A stretch of 64,000 bases of DNA from Rhizobiales bacterium 24-66-13 (GTDB lineage Bacteria; Pseudomonadota; Alphaproteobacteria; Rhizobiales; Xanthobacteraceae): assembly GCA_002257205.1 (NCBI GenBank), contig NCHM01000001.1:38934-102933 (forward strand), written 5' to 3'. Each line of letters opens with the position of its first letter. Position 1 is the stretch's first letter. Made by a program: the position numbers and the translations under genes. The notes beneath the pieces are model-generated. The model was not told the DNA's origin. It worked only from the letters and a program-made list of their open reading frames with translations, and did not search any database. Of this stretch, positions 47,036 through 56,329 are shown piece after piece.

Positions 47036-49222
47036 TCACTCGGCGGCGTGGTCGAACGATGCGCCGTCCTCGGCCGCGCTGGCGGCGTGGTGACCGGCGG
47101 TCGGCGCCTCCATGACCACTCCGGCGTCCGCTTCCGGTTCATCCAGCCATGCCGGCCGCTCGGTGCGCAGGAGCGGCGGGAGCCAGCCGGTAGCAGCGAC
47201 AAGCTGCTCGGCGGCTTCCGCCATGGGCTGCTTCTTCATGCCGGCGATCCTATCGGCGGCCTCGTCGCTGACGGCTTCCCGCACGGCGGCGACAATGTGC
47301 GCCTTGGTCACGCGGCCGAAATAGGTCCGCGCCGTGGGCGTCCAATGGGCCGTCATGTCGATGGCGAGCCCCGTTGCCAACCTGTCAGCGGTCTCATGGG
47401 CGCGCGGCTTCCGCTCCCAAGGCTGCTTCACCGCATTGACGGTGAGCGAGGCGCAGTGCGCGAACAGCGCCAGCACGCTCGCTTGATCCAGCGCGGCGAT
47501 GAAGTCCCACAGATCCGCCACGTCGCGCGGCATGTCGGATGCCCATCCGGCATGACGATCCGCCAGCGCCTTCGCCGGAGCGGTGTCCTCGATGCCGTCC
47601 GCGTGCCCGGTGAGGGTGCTGCTCGTCGGCCGGATTTCGAGGCAGGCGGCTTCCGCGCCGCGATAGAAGGTCTGCGCGGCGAGGGCATGGGTGACGGCGA
47701 TCAAGGCCATGTCCGGCTGCTCGCCGAGAGCGAGGCGCAAGCCGAGCGTGCGGTGGGCCGTGAGGTCTCGCACGAGAAGGTCGGACAGCGGCTTGCCCGC
47801 ATCCCCGGCGTCCTCGTCCTCCGCGTCGAGCACAGAAACGGGGTTCCCGTCCTCGTCATCTGCGCCGTCCTTGATAAACCCGATGATCCCGCCATCCTCG
47901 TTGAGGCGAACGCCCTCTGCGGCTTCTTCCGGCTCCCACTTCTCATTCTTGGGGTGGATGAAGCCGCGCTCGATGCGGGCAGTGCCGTCATGCGACAGCA
48001 CGACCAACACGCCTCCGCGAGCGATGTCGTCCGGGTCATAGATGTGCCGGAGCGCGTCGATGCGCTCCATGTCCGTTTCAAGCACCCCGAACCGCTCGTC
48101 CGCCTCCGGGGGAAGCTCCTCCGCGCCGTCCCATTCCTCCGACAGTCGGTTGTATTCCTCTTGAGCAGCGGCATAGGCGGCGGCATCTTCCTCGGAAAGC
48201 TCCACCGGCCGCGGATAGGCGCGGCGCAGGCCGTGGGCATGGGGATAGTCGATGTGGACCGAGACCCACTTCCAACCTTCCGCCTGAACCTCGGCGGCGA
48301 TCCGCTCCAGCTTCCCGGTGACGAGTTGGTCCAACAGCGCGGCATCCTCGTAGAAGCCGCCACGATCCTCCGTGAACAGGTCGCGGATAATGGTCCCGCC
48401 CGCCTCGGTGTACTCCTCCGGGCCGATGAAGATCGCCCGGCGATCCGTCGCCGGAATATGTGCCTTGGTGAGGTCGCGGCGGATAATCCACGGCTCGCGG
48501 TTGTAGGAGAGGTTCGCAAAAACCTGCTCCTGCCGAGCATGGTCGTCAGCGATGGCGAAGGCCATCAACTGGTCGAGGCTCAAGCCTCCGTCGCGGTACA
48601 CCTGCATCAGCTTGGGGCTGACAGCGCCGAGCCGCAGGCGCTGGCGCACTACATGCGCTGTCACGCCGAAGCGGGCGGCGATCTCCTCCGCTCCCCACCC
48701 CCGATTTTCCGCAAGCTCGCGGAACGCCTCGAACTGGTCGGCCGGATGCATCGCCTCGCGGGTGACGTTTTCGTCAAGGCTGATCTCGCGCGGGTCGTTC
48801 GCCGTGTCGATGACGCAGCGCACCGGCTCGGTCTTCCTGATCTCCTTGCGCTTCACGCGGAGAAGCTGGGCGAGCCTGCGGCCTTCGCCCACCGTCACGA
48901 AATAGCTGCCGGTGGGCTCTCCCGCCGCATCAAGCTCGGGCTCCACCACGAGGTTTTGCAGCATGCCCTTGACGGCGATGCTGGCGGCCAGCGCCTCGAT
49001 GGTCGCTTCGCTGTGCGGGGTCTTGCGGGCATTGCGCGGCGACTTCTTCAACTTGTTGAGCGGAATGAAATCCGCCGCGCCGCTCGCGGTCTCTGCCTCC
49101 AGTGCGGGCAGCGTGCCGACGATTTCCGTCGCCGCTTCCCCGATGCTACGGACTTCCGCATCCGCAACCTGATCTGCCATCGTCTCGGTGACAGCCTTCG
49201 CCTTCTTCGATGTCCTGGCCAT
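47036..49222 (-). CDS. Large ParB/Srx-domain protein
   Basis: Protein of 728 residues. Residues 55-210 form a ParB-type N-terminal domain (DFIPLNKLKKSPRNARKTPH, FVTVGEGRRLAQLLRVKRKE, ISLDENVTREAMHPADQFEA) followed by a KorB-like HTH (WGAEEIAARFGVTAHVVRQR). The long remainder is acidic and of unknown function. Too long for a simple centromere-binding protein; it is a familiar accessory protein of such elements, possibly with nuclease or regulatory activity. Its leader is shared with DUF932. Confidence 0.85.
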   Translation of the reverse strand: MARTSKKAKAVTETMADQVADAEVRSIGEAATEIVGTLPALEAETASGAADFIPLNKLKKSPRNARKTPHSEATIEALAASIAVKGMLQNLVVEPELDAAGEPTGSYFVTVGEGRRLAQLLRVKRKEIRKTEPVRCVIDTANDPREISLDENVTREAMHPADQFEAFRELAENRGWGAEEIAARFGVTAHVVRQRLRLGAVSPKLMQVYRDGGLSLDQLMAFAIADDHARQEQVFANLSYNREPWIIRRDLTKAHIPATDRRAIFIGPEEYTEAGGTIIRDLFTEDRGGFYEDAALLDQLVTGKLERIAAEVQAEGWKWVSVHIDYPHAHGLRRAYPRPVELSEEDAAAYAAAQEEYNRLSEEWDGAEELPPEADERFGVLETDMERIDALRHIYDPDDIARGGVLVVLSHDGTARIERGFIHPKNEKWEPEEAAEGVRLNEDGGIIGFIKDGADDEDGNPVSVLDAEDEDAGDAGKPLSDLLVRDLTAHRTLGLRLALGEQPDMALIAVTHALAAQTFYRGAEAACLEIRPTSSTLTGHADGIEDTAPAKALADRHAGWASDMPRDVADLWDFIAALDQASVLALFAHCASLTVNAVKQPWERKPRAHETADRLATGLAIDMTAHWTPTARTYFGRVTKAHIVAAVREAVSDEAADRIAGMKKQPMAEAAEQLVAATGWLPPLLRTERPAWLDEPEADAGVVMEAPTAGHHAASAAEDGASFDHAAE

Positions 49223-49239
49223 TGTTCCGATCCTTTCTC

Positions 49240-49525
49240 CGTCAATGCCGAAGGCATGTCCCTCGACATGCCTTCCGGGGGCGCGTGAGCGCGCGGCAGA
49301 GAGGGGGGCGGCTGCCGGCGAGCAGGGCTGGGCTGCGCCGCGAGCGGGGTGGATCGGAACGGTTGGGACGATGGTGGCTATGCGCCGCCTTGCGAGCGGG
49401 CGGCCCCGCCCTCGCGCAGGCGGCGGTCGCGGGGGAGAGAGGGCTAAGACCATCTCTCCTCATTCGGGATCGGCAAGGCTTCAGCCGCAGCCGATCAGGG
49501 CAAAGCGAGCGCAGCTCGCCGTATG
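49240..49525 (-). repeat. Repeated leader, copy B, upstream of the ParB-like gene
   Basis: Near copy of 39972-40258, with hairpin AAGGCATGTC-N4-GACATGCCTT at 49251-49274, the same GGGGGCGCGTGAGCGCGCGG block and the same distal CCGATCAGGGCAAAG segment. Both copies begin about 20 bp upstream of the start codon of their gene. The rest of the gap to 49665 shows nothing else. Confidence 0.7.
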
Positions 49526-49665
49526 GTCTTGGGACGGTGCAGGCGGTGAGACCTCAGCCGTTTCTCCGTCGGATCGGGATCGGCGGTCGCTCGATCATGC
49601 AAAAATAGGCAGGTATCAACCCCGTGCGGCAGCGAGCCACCTTGTTTCGAGAGAAGGAGTGCAGC

Positions 49666-49923
49666 GTGTCCATCGACAGCACCGCGCAATCGATGGACAC
49701 CAGCGTCCGAACGCTGCAACGTGAGCTCAATCGAGCCGGCTCCGATTTTCGCAGCTTGGCGAACGCGGCAAGGCTTCACCGGGCCACCGAATTGCTCCGG
49801 CACACGAATGGATCGATTACCCGTGTTTCGGGGGAGATGGGATATTCCTCTCCCGCCAATTTCGCACGCGCCTTCCGAAAGGCGACGGGGCGTGGACCGC
49901 GGGAGTTTCGCTCCAAGATGTAG
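49666..49923 (+). CDS. AraC-type DNA-binding domain fragment
   Basis: Reads SVRTLQRELNRAGSDFRSLA, NAARLHRATELLRHTNGSIT, GYSSPANFARAFRKATGRGP, the C-terminal double HTH of an AraC regulator without any sensor domain. GTG 49666 with AAGGAG upstream gives 85 residues. Either a truncated relic or a minimal orphan regulator at the edge of the defence operon. Confidence 0.65.
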   Translation: MSIDSTAQSMDTSVRTLQRELNRAGSDFRSLANAARLHRATELLRHTNGSITRVSGEMGYSSPANFARAFRKATGRGPREFRSKM

Positions 49924-49974
49924 TCGACACATCGGTCCCGAGCGCCCGCCGCGAGGGATGATCGCTGTTCAAAA

Positions 49975-50514
49975 TCAGTAGCCAATAACGACTAGACGGT
50001 AGGGCATCGCGACACGGCTATGACCGAATAGAGCATCTGCTACCGCGCAGCTGTAGTCATAGTCCCCGCTGATGACAGTCCGGCCCAGGCTCTTTCGCCG
50101 GTAGCCATTGGGAACCGCCAACACCAGATACTGAAGGTCGACCATGACCAGCGCTTGAATTAGATCCCGATATACGGCGTTGCCCAGCCAGGCGCGGCCA
50201 GCTTCAATCTCCAGCCCGCACTTCCATTCTTCGTGCCAGCTGTCGATTTTATACTGCAGACGCGGCGCTCCATTTTCGCCGAAAAAGACCGGCCGACGAA
50301 TAGGTTTAACTTGGCCCTCGCTTCGCTCCACGTCGAAGCCAATAGCTTGAAGGTCTCGCCCCAATGCCGTGAGGACCGCGTCGCTTGTGAGGCCCTTTGC
50401 GTTGGTGATCGTGCAGATCGTTGGCTCGTGGAGGCGGAACACCTCCACGATCTCGTTTATGAAAGCGGGCGGAGGCTCGGTTCGGGGAAATGTGGAGAAG
50501 CGGATGCGCGACAT
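49975..50514 (-). CDS. Putative restriction endonuclease (BglII/BstYI-like fold)
   Basis: Protein of 179 residues. QYKIDSWHEEWKCGLEIEAG (Asp 91, Glu 102, Glu 104) followed by NAVYRDLIQALVMVDLQYLV resembles the PD-(D/E)XK core with an ExE variant seen in BamHI/BglII-like enzymes. Last gene of an eight-gene minus-strand run and a natural candidate for the effector nuclease. The family assignment is from motif reading only; a non-nuclease relative is possible. Confidence 0.6.
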   Translation of the reverse strand: MSRIRFSTFPRTEPPPAFINEIVEVFRLHEPTICTITNAKGLTSDAVLTALGRDLQAIGFDVERSEGQVKPIRRPVFFGENGAPRLQYKIDSWHEEWKCGLEIEAGRAWLGNAVYRDLIQALVMVDLQYLVLAVPNGYRRKSLGRTVISGDYDYSCAVADALFGHSRVAMPYRLVVIGY

Positions 50515-50599
50515 TCACCTCTCCCTATCGACGACGACTAATCCGTCGTGCGCCAGCCAACGTCTTCCGAACACACTCTCGCTCCGGTGCGAGTAAACG

Positions 50600-51637
50600 T
50601 CAGAAAATCGAAACGTGCTGCAGCCACCGCAGGACAGCCTCAGCTACGCGATGTAGCAACGCCACAATCTCTTCCTTGAAGACGACCCCAATCGTGCCCG
50701 CGGCTCCCCAAAGGGCCTTGGCAGCATACTCGCGGGCAAGGTCCTTGCCCTTCTCGATCAGTTTAGCGCCCTCTGCCTTTGCCATATCCAAGAGGTGCGC
50801 TGCCCAGGCGAGCTTCGCTCCAGCCTTTCCGACTTCGGCCGCGTCGGGTTCGGGCTTCGCAAGCTCGTCCCGGATGCCGTTTGCGGCCTCCTCGATGGCT
50901 GGCGCGACCCCGACGTCTTCGTCTATCGCCTCTGGAGGAAGGTTGTGGCCGATCTGCCCGGGTTCGGCTGGCCGGCTTTCATCTAAGGCACCCAGTAGGC
51001 TGTCAATTTGGGCAATGACGTCGGCCCTGAGATCCGCCTCGCCGGGCGTGCCGAACTCGCGCTTCAGATCGTTGGCGCTCAGATCGATTAGGGATTTCTC
51101 CAGATCGGTCGGCTCGTCCTCGGGTTCGTCGCCGAGCAAGGCGGAGAGGTCGCCAGCGTGGATGGCTTCCTGGTTCTCCACATAGCGCCCCAGCCGGCCG
51201 GGACGCACGGCGACCGCGCGTTCGCCGTCGCCTTTGTCCTGCGCGGCCCCACCGTCCTCGGCGGCGGACTTGAGCGTCGCGTCCGTGATCTGGATCGAGG
51301 GTGATGCGCCGAGCGCACCCAACCTGTGTTGAACGTCAAAGGCAGCGAAGACACCAAACTCTTCGCCCCATCCCAAAATCAAGGTGCGCCCGTCAGGCTC
51401 CGGCTCAAACTGTTCGATCCCTGTGATCTGAATCCTAAACTCGTGCTCGGAACGGCTCTTTCCGCCGTGCGAGAGGTTCCAGATATAGAGCCGGACATGA
51501 TGTTCGACGCCGGCGCGAGACATCTTGAAACGTGCCGGATGCTCGTTGCCCTTGGTGAGTAGTTCGATTACCCAGCCGCCGTCTGCGATCGCCTGCAGCG
51601 CAAGTCCGATCAGGTCGCTCTTTTTCAGTCGAGCCAT
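50600..51637 (-). CDS. Defence-operon protein with modification-associated N-terminal domain and helical tail
   Basis: Protein of 345 residues. The N-terminal 115 residues (HHVRLYIWNLSHGGKSRSEH, EFRIQITGIEQFEPEPDGRT, FGVFAAFDVQHRLGALGASP) look related to the C-terminal domain of the protein at 56326-57177. An acidic linker follows, then IGHNLPPEAIDED and a long helical tail with a short hydrophobic run (AAKALWGAAGTIGVVF). Unknown function. The hydrophobic run could touch membranes, which would fit an effector, but that is speculation. Confidence 0.6.
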   Translation of the reverse strand: MARLKKSDLIGLALQAIADGGWVIELLTKGNEHPARFKMSRAGVEHHVRLYIWNLSHGGKSRSEHEFRIQITGIEQFEPEPDGRTLILGWGEEFGVFAAFDVQHRLGALGASPSIQITDATLKSAAEDGGAAQDKGDGERAVAVRPGRLGRYVENQEAIHAGDLSALLGDEPEDEPTDLEKSLIDLSANDLKREFGTPGEADLRADVIAQIDSLLGALDESRPAEPGQIGHNLPPEAIDEDVGVAPAIEEAANGIRDELAKPEPDAAEVGKAGAKLAWAAHLLDMAKAEGAKLIEKGKDLAREYAAKALWGAAGTIGVVFKEEIVALLHRVAEAVLRWLQHVSIF

Positions 51638-51659
51638 GTGTGCTCCATCGGCGGCCGTG

Positions 51660-52016
51660 TCAGGCCTTAGCGGCGTTCATGAGTACTCCCGCAACGTCGG
51701 GTGGCAGCTTGTCGCCCTTATCGAAGAGTTTGAGCCCTTCGTTCATAAGGTGCTCGATCAGCCGATAGGGCTGAAGTTCCTCAGGAAAGAGGGCCTCCAC
51801 GACAGCCTTGAGCCCGCCGTCCGCGTCTACGCTGCCGACGTTCCATTTTGTACCGGCGCCTTCAGACGTGCCGCGCTGGACGCCTTGTTCGATGGCGTGA
51901 GCCATGGCGAATTTCGCCGCTTCGATCTCCGACCCAAACTGGCCCGCGGCCACGAGGGCGGCCAAGACGCGCTCATTACCGCTGGTGATCCCGATGGTCT
52001 TCTTGTCGGTGCTCAT
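51660..52016 (-). CDS. Small defence-operon protein, unknown
   Basis: Protein of 118 residues: TIGITSGNERVLAALVAAGQ, FGSEIEAAKFAMAHAIEQGV, GTKWNVGSVDADGGLKAVVE, PYRLIEHLMNEGLKLFDKGD. The first half looks like a small DNA-binding helical fold; I do not recognise a family with certainty. ATG 52016 overlaps the stop of the ATPase gene (ATGA), so it is translated with it and probably acts with it. Confidence 0.65.
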   Translation of the reverse strand: MSTDKKTIGITSGNERVLAALVAAGQFGSEIEAAKFAMAHAIEQGVQRGTSEGAGTKWNVGSVDADGGLKAVVEALFPEELQPYRLIEHLMNEGLKLFDKGDKLPPDVAGVLMNAAKA

Positions 52017-53980
52017 GCCACAGGTTCCTTGCGTTGAACGAGTTCGGTGTGGCGGGCGGTCACCCGCTCCAAGCTCCACTCCGCGCGAAGGCGTCCCTTA
52101 AGCGCCTCGCGCGCGCGGGCCGGTGGCATTTCCTCTTCGTAGACCAGGAGAACCACTTGGTCGGCCATGTCTGGGAGGGCCTGCACGATCCGAGCCCGGT
52201 GTCCGCCGTCAAGTCGCCCGAACGGGGAGTCGATCACGATTGGGCCTCGAAGCGGCGCGTTGTTCTGTAGGGCCGCTACCAGCGAAAGGGCGACCACGTG
52301 CTCGGCGCCGGCCGAGCGAACGGGAATGTCCGTGTTGTCCTTGTGAACAATGGTGAGACCATACCCGTCGTTGATCCGCAGCCCCCCATAGTCCGGCTCT
52401 GTGGTCAGCTGGAGGAAATAGCGCGAGGCATCTGCTTCGACACGGCGGCGCAGTTGTTCCCGATAGACACTCACCGCGTCTTTGAAGAGATCCTGGAGGT
52501 CCGACGCGAGCGCGCGGCGCCGACGTTCCACGTCGAGCTGGCCACCGGCGAGCTTGTCCAGTTGGCGTTGGAGCTTTTCCCTGAAGGTTTCGTTCTTCAG
52601 CAAAGCCGAGCGGCTTTCGGTCAACCCATCTTCCAATATCTGGATTTGTCGGATGACGTCGTCGTAGTCGCGTCGGAGGCCTCGCAGTTCATCCTCCGTG
52701 CCGTCGCTGATTTGGCGGTCCAGCTCTTCGACCTCGGCCTTCTTGGCGTAAATATCCCGCTCGATTTCTTCGAACCCGCTCCACAGCAAGACCAGTGCTT
52801 CCGGGTTCGCTGTCGCCAGCTGCTCGTCGATGGCGTCAAGCCGGCGTCGGAGGCTGCCGAGTTCGCGTTGCATCACCTGTGGGGCGGCCCTTTCTTCGCT
52901 AACGGCTTCCCGGATCTTTGCTTGAGCCGCCGGAGAGACTCCTTGCAGGCAGGTTGGGCATGACGGGTCGTGATCTTCGGCCAGACTGTGGAGGACGTGA
53001 GCCCGGGTCAGGGCGATCTGGAGCTCACCCTCGCGCGTTCGTAGTGCTGTGGCAGCGGCCAACAGCCGGGGTTTCAACAGCGCCGACCAAGCGGGTCCCA
53101 TCGCCTTGCCGATCAGTTCCCGCTGCCTCTCGGCGCGGTTGTCGAGGCCTTTCACCTCATCTTTGAGGCGGTCACGCTTATCGAGCAGCGACGCCAGACG
53201 TTCCCGGCGGCGCATGTCGTCCTCGATGGCCACCTTTCGGGCGCGCTCAGTCTCGAGGTCCCGTTCCTGGCGGAACAAGTCATTGGTGAGCACGTCCCGT
53301 TCCTCCACCAGCGACTGGAGTTGATTGCCAAGCTCACGGGTTTTCTGATCGCCCTGCGCTTCAAGCGCGACGCGGGCGTCGGCCCGGTCCAGTGCTGCCT
53401 TCAAGCTGTCGCGCGACGCCGTAAGCACGGGTAAGCCCAATATCCGTTCAATTGAAGCGCTGATCTTCGGCCCGATATCGGTGTCGCCGTGGAGCAGGTC
53501 TTCATATTCTTGGAGCAACTCCCCGTCGAAGAGGAAGAAGCGCGCGATCTGCTCTGGAAGGATTCGTTCCAGCTCGACCTTCGCTTGTTGTGGCCCGAGA
53601 ATATGACCACCCCGCTCAAGGTAGTAGTCGATCTCATAATCATCGTCGGTGGTGGGCACGATGCCGCGCACCTTCGGCCGACACGTCCGGGTGAGCCGAT
53701 AGTCGGCACCCGCGTAGGTCAATTCCAGACGGACTTCAAAGCCGAAGACGCCATCGGCGCGCGCTTCCCAATTCTCGGTGTCATGCCAGGAGACGTCGCG
53801 CCTTCCGCGTCCGATGATCTTGCCGATCAGGGCGAACCGAATGGCGTTTAAGAGCGTGGTCTTGCCGCGCATATTCTCGCCGAAGAACACCGTGACGCCG
53901 TTGCCTGCGGGGAACCGGAATACCTGTTCGCCTTTGAACGCGCCGAAATTCTTTAGGTGCAGCGCTTTGAGCATAAGCAT
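52013..53980 (-). CDS. DndD/Rad50-like SMC-family ATPase
   Basis: ATPase of 655 residues. Walker A (VFFGENMRGKTTLLNAIRFA) at residues 32-50, coiled coils at about 190-290 and 360-500, a zinc-hook-like CPTC at 341-344, and a C-terminal head with the ABC signature and Walker B (GPIVIDSPFGRLDGGHRARI). It resembles DndD, the ATPase of phosphorothioation systems, and Rad50. Shares one base with the small gene upstream (TAATG). No DndC or other sulphur-transfer gene is nearby. Confidence 0.85.
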   Translation of the reverse strand: MLMLKALHLKNFGAFKGEQVFRFPAGNGVTVFFGENMRGKTTLLNAIRFALIGKIIGRGRRDVSWHDTENWEARADGVFGFEVRLELTYAGADYRLTRTCRPKVRGIVPTTDDDYEIDYYLERGGHILGPQQAKVELERILPEQIARFFLFDGELLQEYEDLLHGDTDIGPKISASIERILGLPVLTASRDSLKAALDRADARVALEAQGDQKTRELGNQLQSLVEERDVLTNDLFRQERDLETERARKVAIEDDMRRRERLASLLDKRDRLKDEVKGLDNRAERQRELIGKAMGPAWSALLKPRLLAAATALRTREGELQIALTRAHVLHSLAEDHDPSCPTCLQGVSPAAQAKIREAVSEERAAPQVMQRELGSLRRRLDAIDEQLATANPEALVLLWSGFEEIERDIYAKKAEVEELDRQISDGTEDELRGLRRDYDDVIRQIQILEDGLTESRSALLKNETFREKLQRQLDKLAGGQLDVERRRRALASDLQDLFKDAVSVYREQLRRRVEADASRYFLQLTTEPDYGGLRINDGYGLTIVHKDNTDIPVRSAGAEHVVALSLVAALQNNAPLRGPIVIDSPFGRLDGGHRARIVQALPDMADQVVLLVYEEEMPPARAREALKGRLRAEWSLERVTARHTELVQRKEPVA

Positions 53981-54177
53981 TAGGAAACCTCGCCCAACCG
54001 TCGTGACAGGAGTTCATCGATCGCGCGGGGCAAGTTGTCGATCGCAGCGCCGTCCGCATGAAGCCGAAGAATCTCCAGCACAAGCTGACGATCCAAGTGG
54101 GGAAAGCGCTCCGCGCGTAGACGCTCCACGGTGTCGGTGAGAGTCGCGTCCCGGGCGACATTGAAATCGTCAGGCAT
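53980..54177 (-). CDS. Small defence-operon protein between helicase and ATPase
   Basis: Protein of 65 residues (DTVERLRAERFPHLDRQLVL, EILRLHADGAAIDNLPRAID), helical and acidic. It overlaps the helicase gene by eight bases and the ATPase gene by one, so the three are tightly coupled. Similar small proteins accompany DndD-like ATPases in DNA-modification islands as far as I recall. Likely an adaptor or regulator. Confidence 0.65.
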   Translation of the reverse strand: MPDDFNVARDATLTDTVERLRAERFPHLDRQLVLEILRLHADGAAIDNLPRAIDELLSRRLGEVS

Positions 54178-56329
54178 CCGTCAACTCCTTAGACGACGCC
54201 TCGTCAGCGTCCGTTTCAAAGCCATTCGACAAGTCAGACCAATCAATCCCGGCCTGGGCCGCGAGCCGTTTGAGATCGGTGACGGCGGCCGGGTTGATTG
54301 CATGCGTGCCAAACTCAATTGCCCGCGCGAGCTCACCCTTGAGGATGGAGCCGCCCAGCTCGTCGGCGTCCTCAGCTTCGGGAGCAACGACGACGTCGTG
54401 GACGTGGGCCAGCGCTTTTCCAGGATAGCGGCGCAGAACGCGGCCGCGCCGCTGGATGAACTCGCGGGGGTTCTTCGACGAGGCCAGGATCAGAGCGTGC
54501 GAGACTGCGGGAATATCCACGCCTTCATCTAGGCAGCGGATTGAGACGACGACACCGCCTCTTTCGCTAAAGACCTGAAGGGTTCGCGCACGGTCCCCCG
54601 GCATACCCGAGTGGTATTCGTAAACGTCGGGAACGCCAGCAGCGCGGATAGCTTCCTTCACCTCCGCCAATTGACCGCTGTCGTCGCAGTAGACGATCCA
54701 GCGCTGCCCAGGCTTGTAGTGCTTCGCCAGGACTTCCGCTGCCAGACTGACCTTGCGCTGCGCGCTCTTTATGATCCGCGCTCGTTGGATCAGGAGGAGC
54801 TTAAGGCGGTTGGATAGAGGCTCGGCCCCATCGCCGCCCGCCGCTTGGCTCCGCGCATACAGGCGCCGAAAGGTTTCCGTGACTTCAGCCCACGTCTGAG
54901 CTTCGTCAGGGGTAAGCTTCACTGCATGCGGATAGTAGGCGTAGGGCGTCAGCGTGCCGGATCGGATCGCGTCTTCCAAAAGGAAGGGGGGCGGAACCAC
55001 GCCCTCGAAGTAGTCCAGGATTGCCTGTGAACCCTCCGGATCACCGGCCCGCCGCGGTGTGGCGCTCAGGCCGAGGCGAGGACCGGTTTCCAGTTCGAGG
55101 ATCTTGCGCGCCTGTATAGCACCCAGGCGGTGCACCTCGTCCGCGACCATGAACAGATGCTCGCCGCCGACACACAGACCCAAGAATTCATGCGAGGCCG
55201 CCGTCTGCAATGTGGATAGAACCGCGCGTGGCCGCGAAGCATCGCCAGGCCGGGTCCAGGCCCGCAGGCGTCCGGCATCGCGCCAGCCATCGTTTCCCCC
55301 GCCACAGACCAAGAGTTGAAGACCTGCGCCGCCGAAGGTCGCCCGCAACTCTGCCTCCCACTGCTGCAGGAGCAGATCGCTGGGGACCAGGACAAGCGCC
55401 ATCTCGCTGCGCCGAAGGCTGTCTTGGAGCGCGCAAAGGGCGGTAAAGGTCTTTCCCGACCCAGTAGCGTGTTCAAATATCCCGCGCCGGCCGCGTGCAT
55501 TCCAGGCTTCTAAGGCGGCGACCTGGTGCGGGCGCGGAGTGCGGCCTGTCGGACGATTGGCGTCCGCGGACCATCGCGCGGCCTGTTCGAGTTCCTCGCA
55601 AATCTCGTCCACAAAGTCCGGCCACTTCGCGGCATCTGACGCTGAAACAATGGCGTCGCGCGCAACCTCAGGGAGGGCGCGCGTGACCACGCCAGGATAA
55701 TTATCGTCCCAGAGGCGCTCGAAATAGTCGACCTCATCTGCGATGCGCGCGCGTTCGCCATCGTCGCGCCAGCTCGCGAAGACGTCGACAGATTCGAGAT
55801 TTCCGTCGCGCGCCAGTCCCGGCCAGGTCTCGTTCATGGACCCTTTGAAGACCACCTGATCCTTCGCGAGGTCGGTGAGGACTCCCACTTTGTCGTGAAA
55901 GAGACGCTTCGGTCGCCCGCCCGCCTCGGTTCCAACCCAGGCAACTTTGCAGTCGATGAAGCCCAAGGCCACGAGGCTCGCCAGCACGCGCGCCGGTTTG
56001 GCGAAGCCCTCGCTCTCCAGCAGTTCAGTGAAACTTTCAGCAATCTGCCGACCAGCCTCGACCTCGGCGCGCTCGGAGTAACCTTCGCGGAGCGCCTCGT
56101 GGTCAATCTCGGAAAGCACGGGCGAACAAATCAGACGCATCCGTCCGCCGGCCTGCACGAATGCCTTGAGGCTTGGCCACGCGAGCAGGAAAATGGTGCT
56201 CGAGAAGTATCCGACAGCGCGGTCATACCGAACCGCGGACCGCACAGCGGGCAAGTAGAAGCTCTCCGCAATGTCGTCTTCCGGCTTGTGATAAGCCCTC
56301 TTGAATTCATGCTCCCGCAGCATCGTCAT
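54170..56329 (-). CDS. PLD-domain SF2 helicase
   Basis: Protein of 719 residues. The N-terminal phospholipase D-like domain has an HxK motif (RLFHDKVGV, His145/Lys147) followed by FKGSMNETWPG. The SF2 helicase core follows: ATGSGKT (288-294), DEVH (397-400), SATP (422-425) and FIQRRGRVLRRYPG (motif VI). PLD-helicases occur in DISARM-like and several other phage-defence systems and can translocate on DNA. Overlaps the HTH gene upstream (ATGA). Confidence 0.88.
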   Translation of the reverse strand: MTMLREHEFKRAYHKPEDDIAESFYLPAVRSAVRYDRAVGYFSSTIFLLAWPSLKAFVQAGGRMRLICSPVLSEIDHEALREGYSERAEVEAGRQIAESFTELLESEGFAKPARVLASLVALGFIDCKVAWVGTEAGGRPKRLFHDKVGVLTDLAKDQVVFKGSMNETWPGLARDGNLESVDVFASWRDDGERARIADEVDYFERLWDDNYPGVVTRALPEVARDAIVSASDAAKWPDFVDEICEELEQAARWSADANRPTGRTPRPHQVAALEAWNARGRRGIFEHATGSGKTFTALCALQDSLRRSEMALVLVPSDLLLQQWEAELRATFGGAGLQLLVCGGGNDGWRDAGRLRAWTRPGDASRPRAVLSTLQTAASHEFLGLCVGGEHLFMVADEVHRLGAIQARKILELETGPRLGLSATPRRAGDPEGSQAILDYFEGVVPPPFLLEDAIRSGTLTPYAYYPHAVKLTPDEAQTWAEVTETFRRLYARSQAAGGDGAEPLSNRLKLLLIQRARIIKSAQRKVSLAAEVLAKHYKPGQRWIVYCDDSGQLAEVKEAIRAAGVPDVYEYHSGMPGDRARTLQVFSERGGVVVSIRCLDEGVDIPAVSHALILASSKNPREFIQRRGRVLRRYPGKALAHVHDVVVAPEAEDADELGGSILKGELARAIEFGTHAINPAAVTDLKRLAAQAGIDWSDLSNGFETDADEASSKELTDA

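Noticed and set aside
50490..51185. Ser/Ala-rich plus-strand frame inside the defence operon.
   Set aside because: Antisense of the 345-residue protein and nuclease genes; composition bias only.
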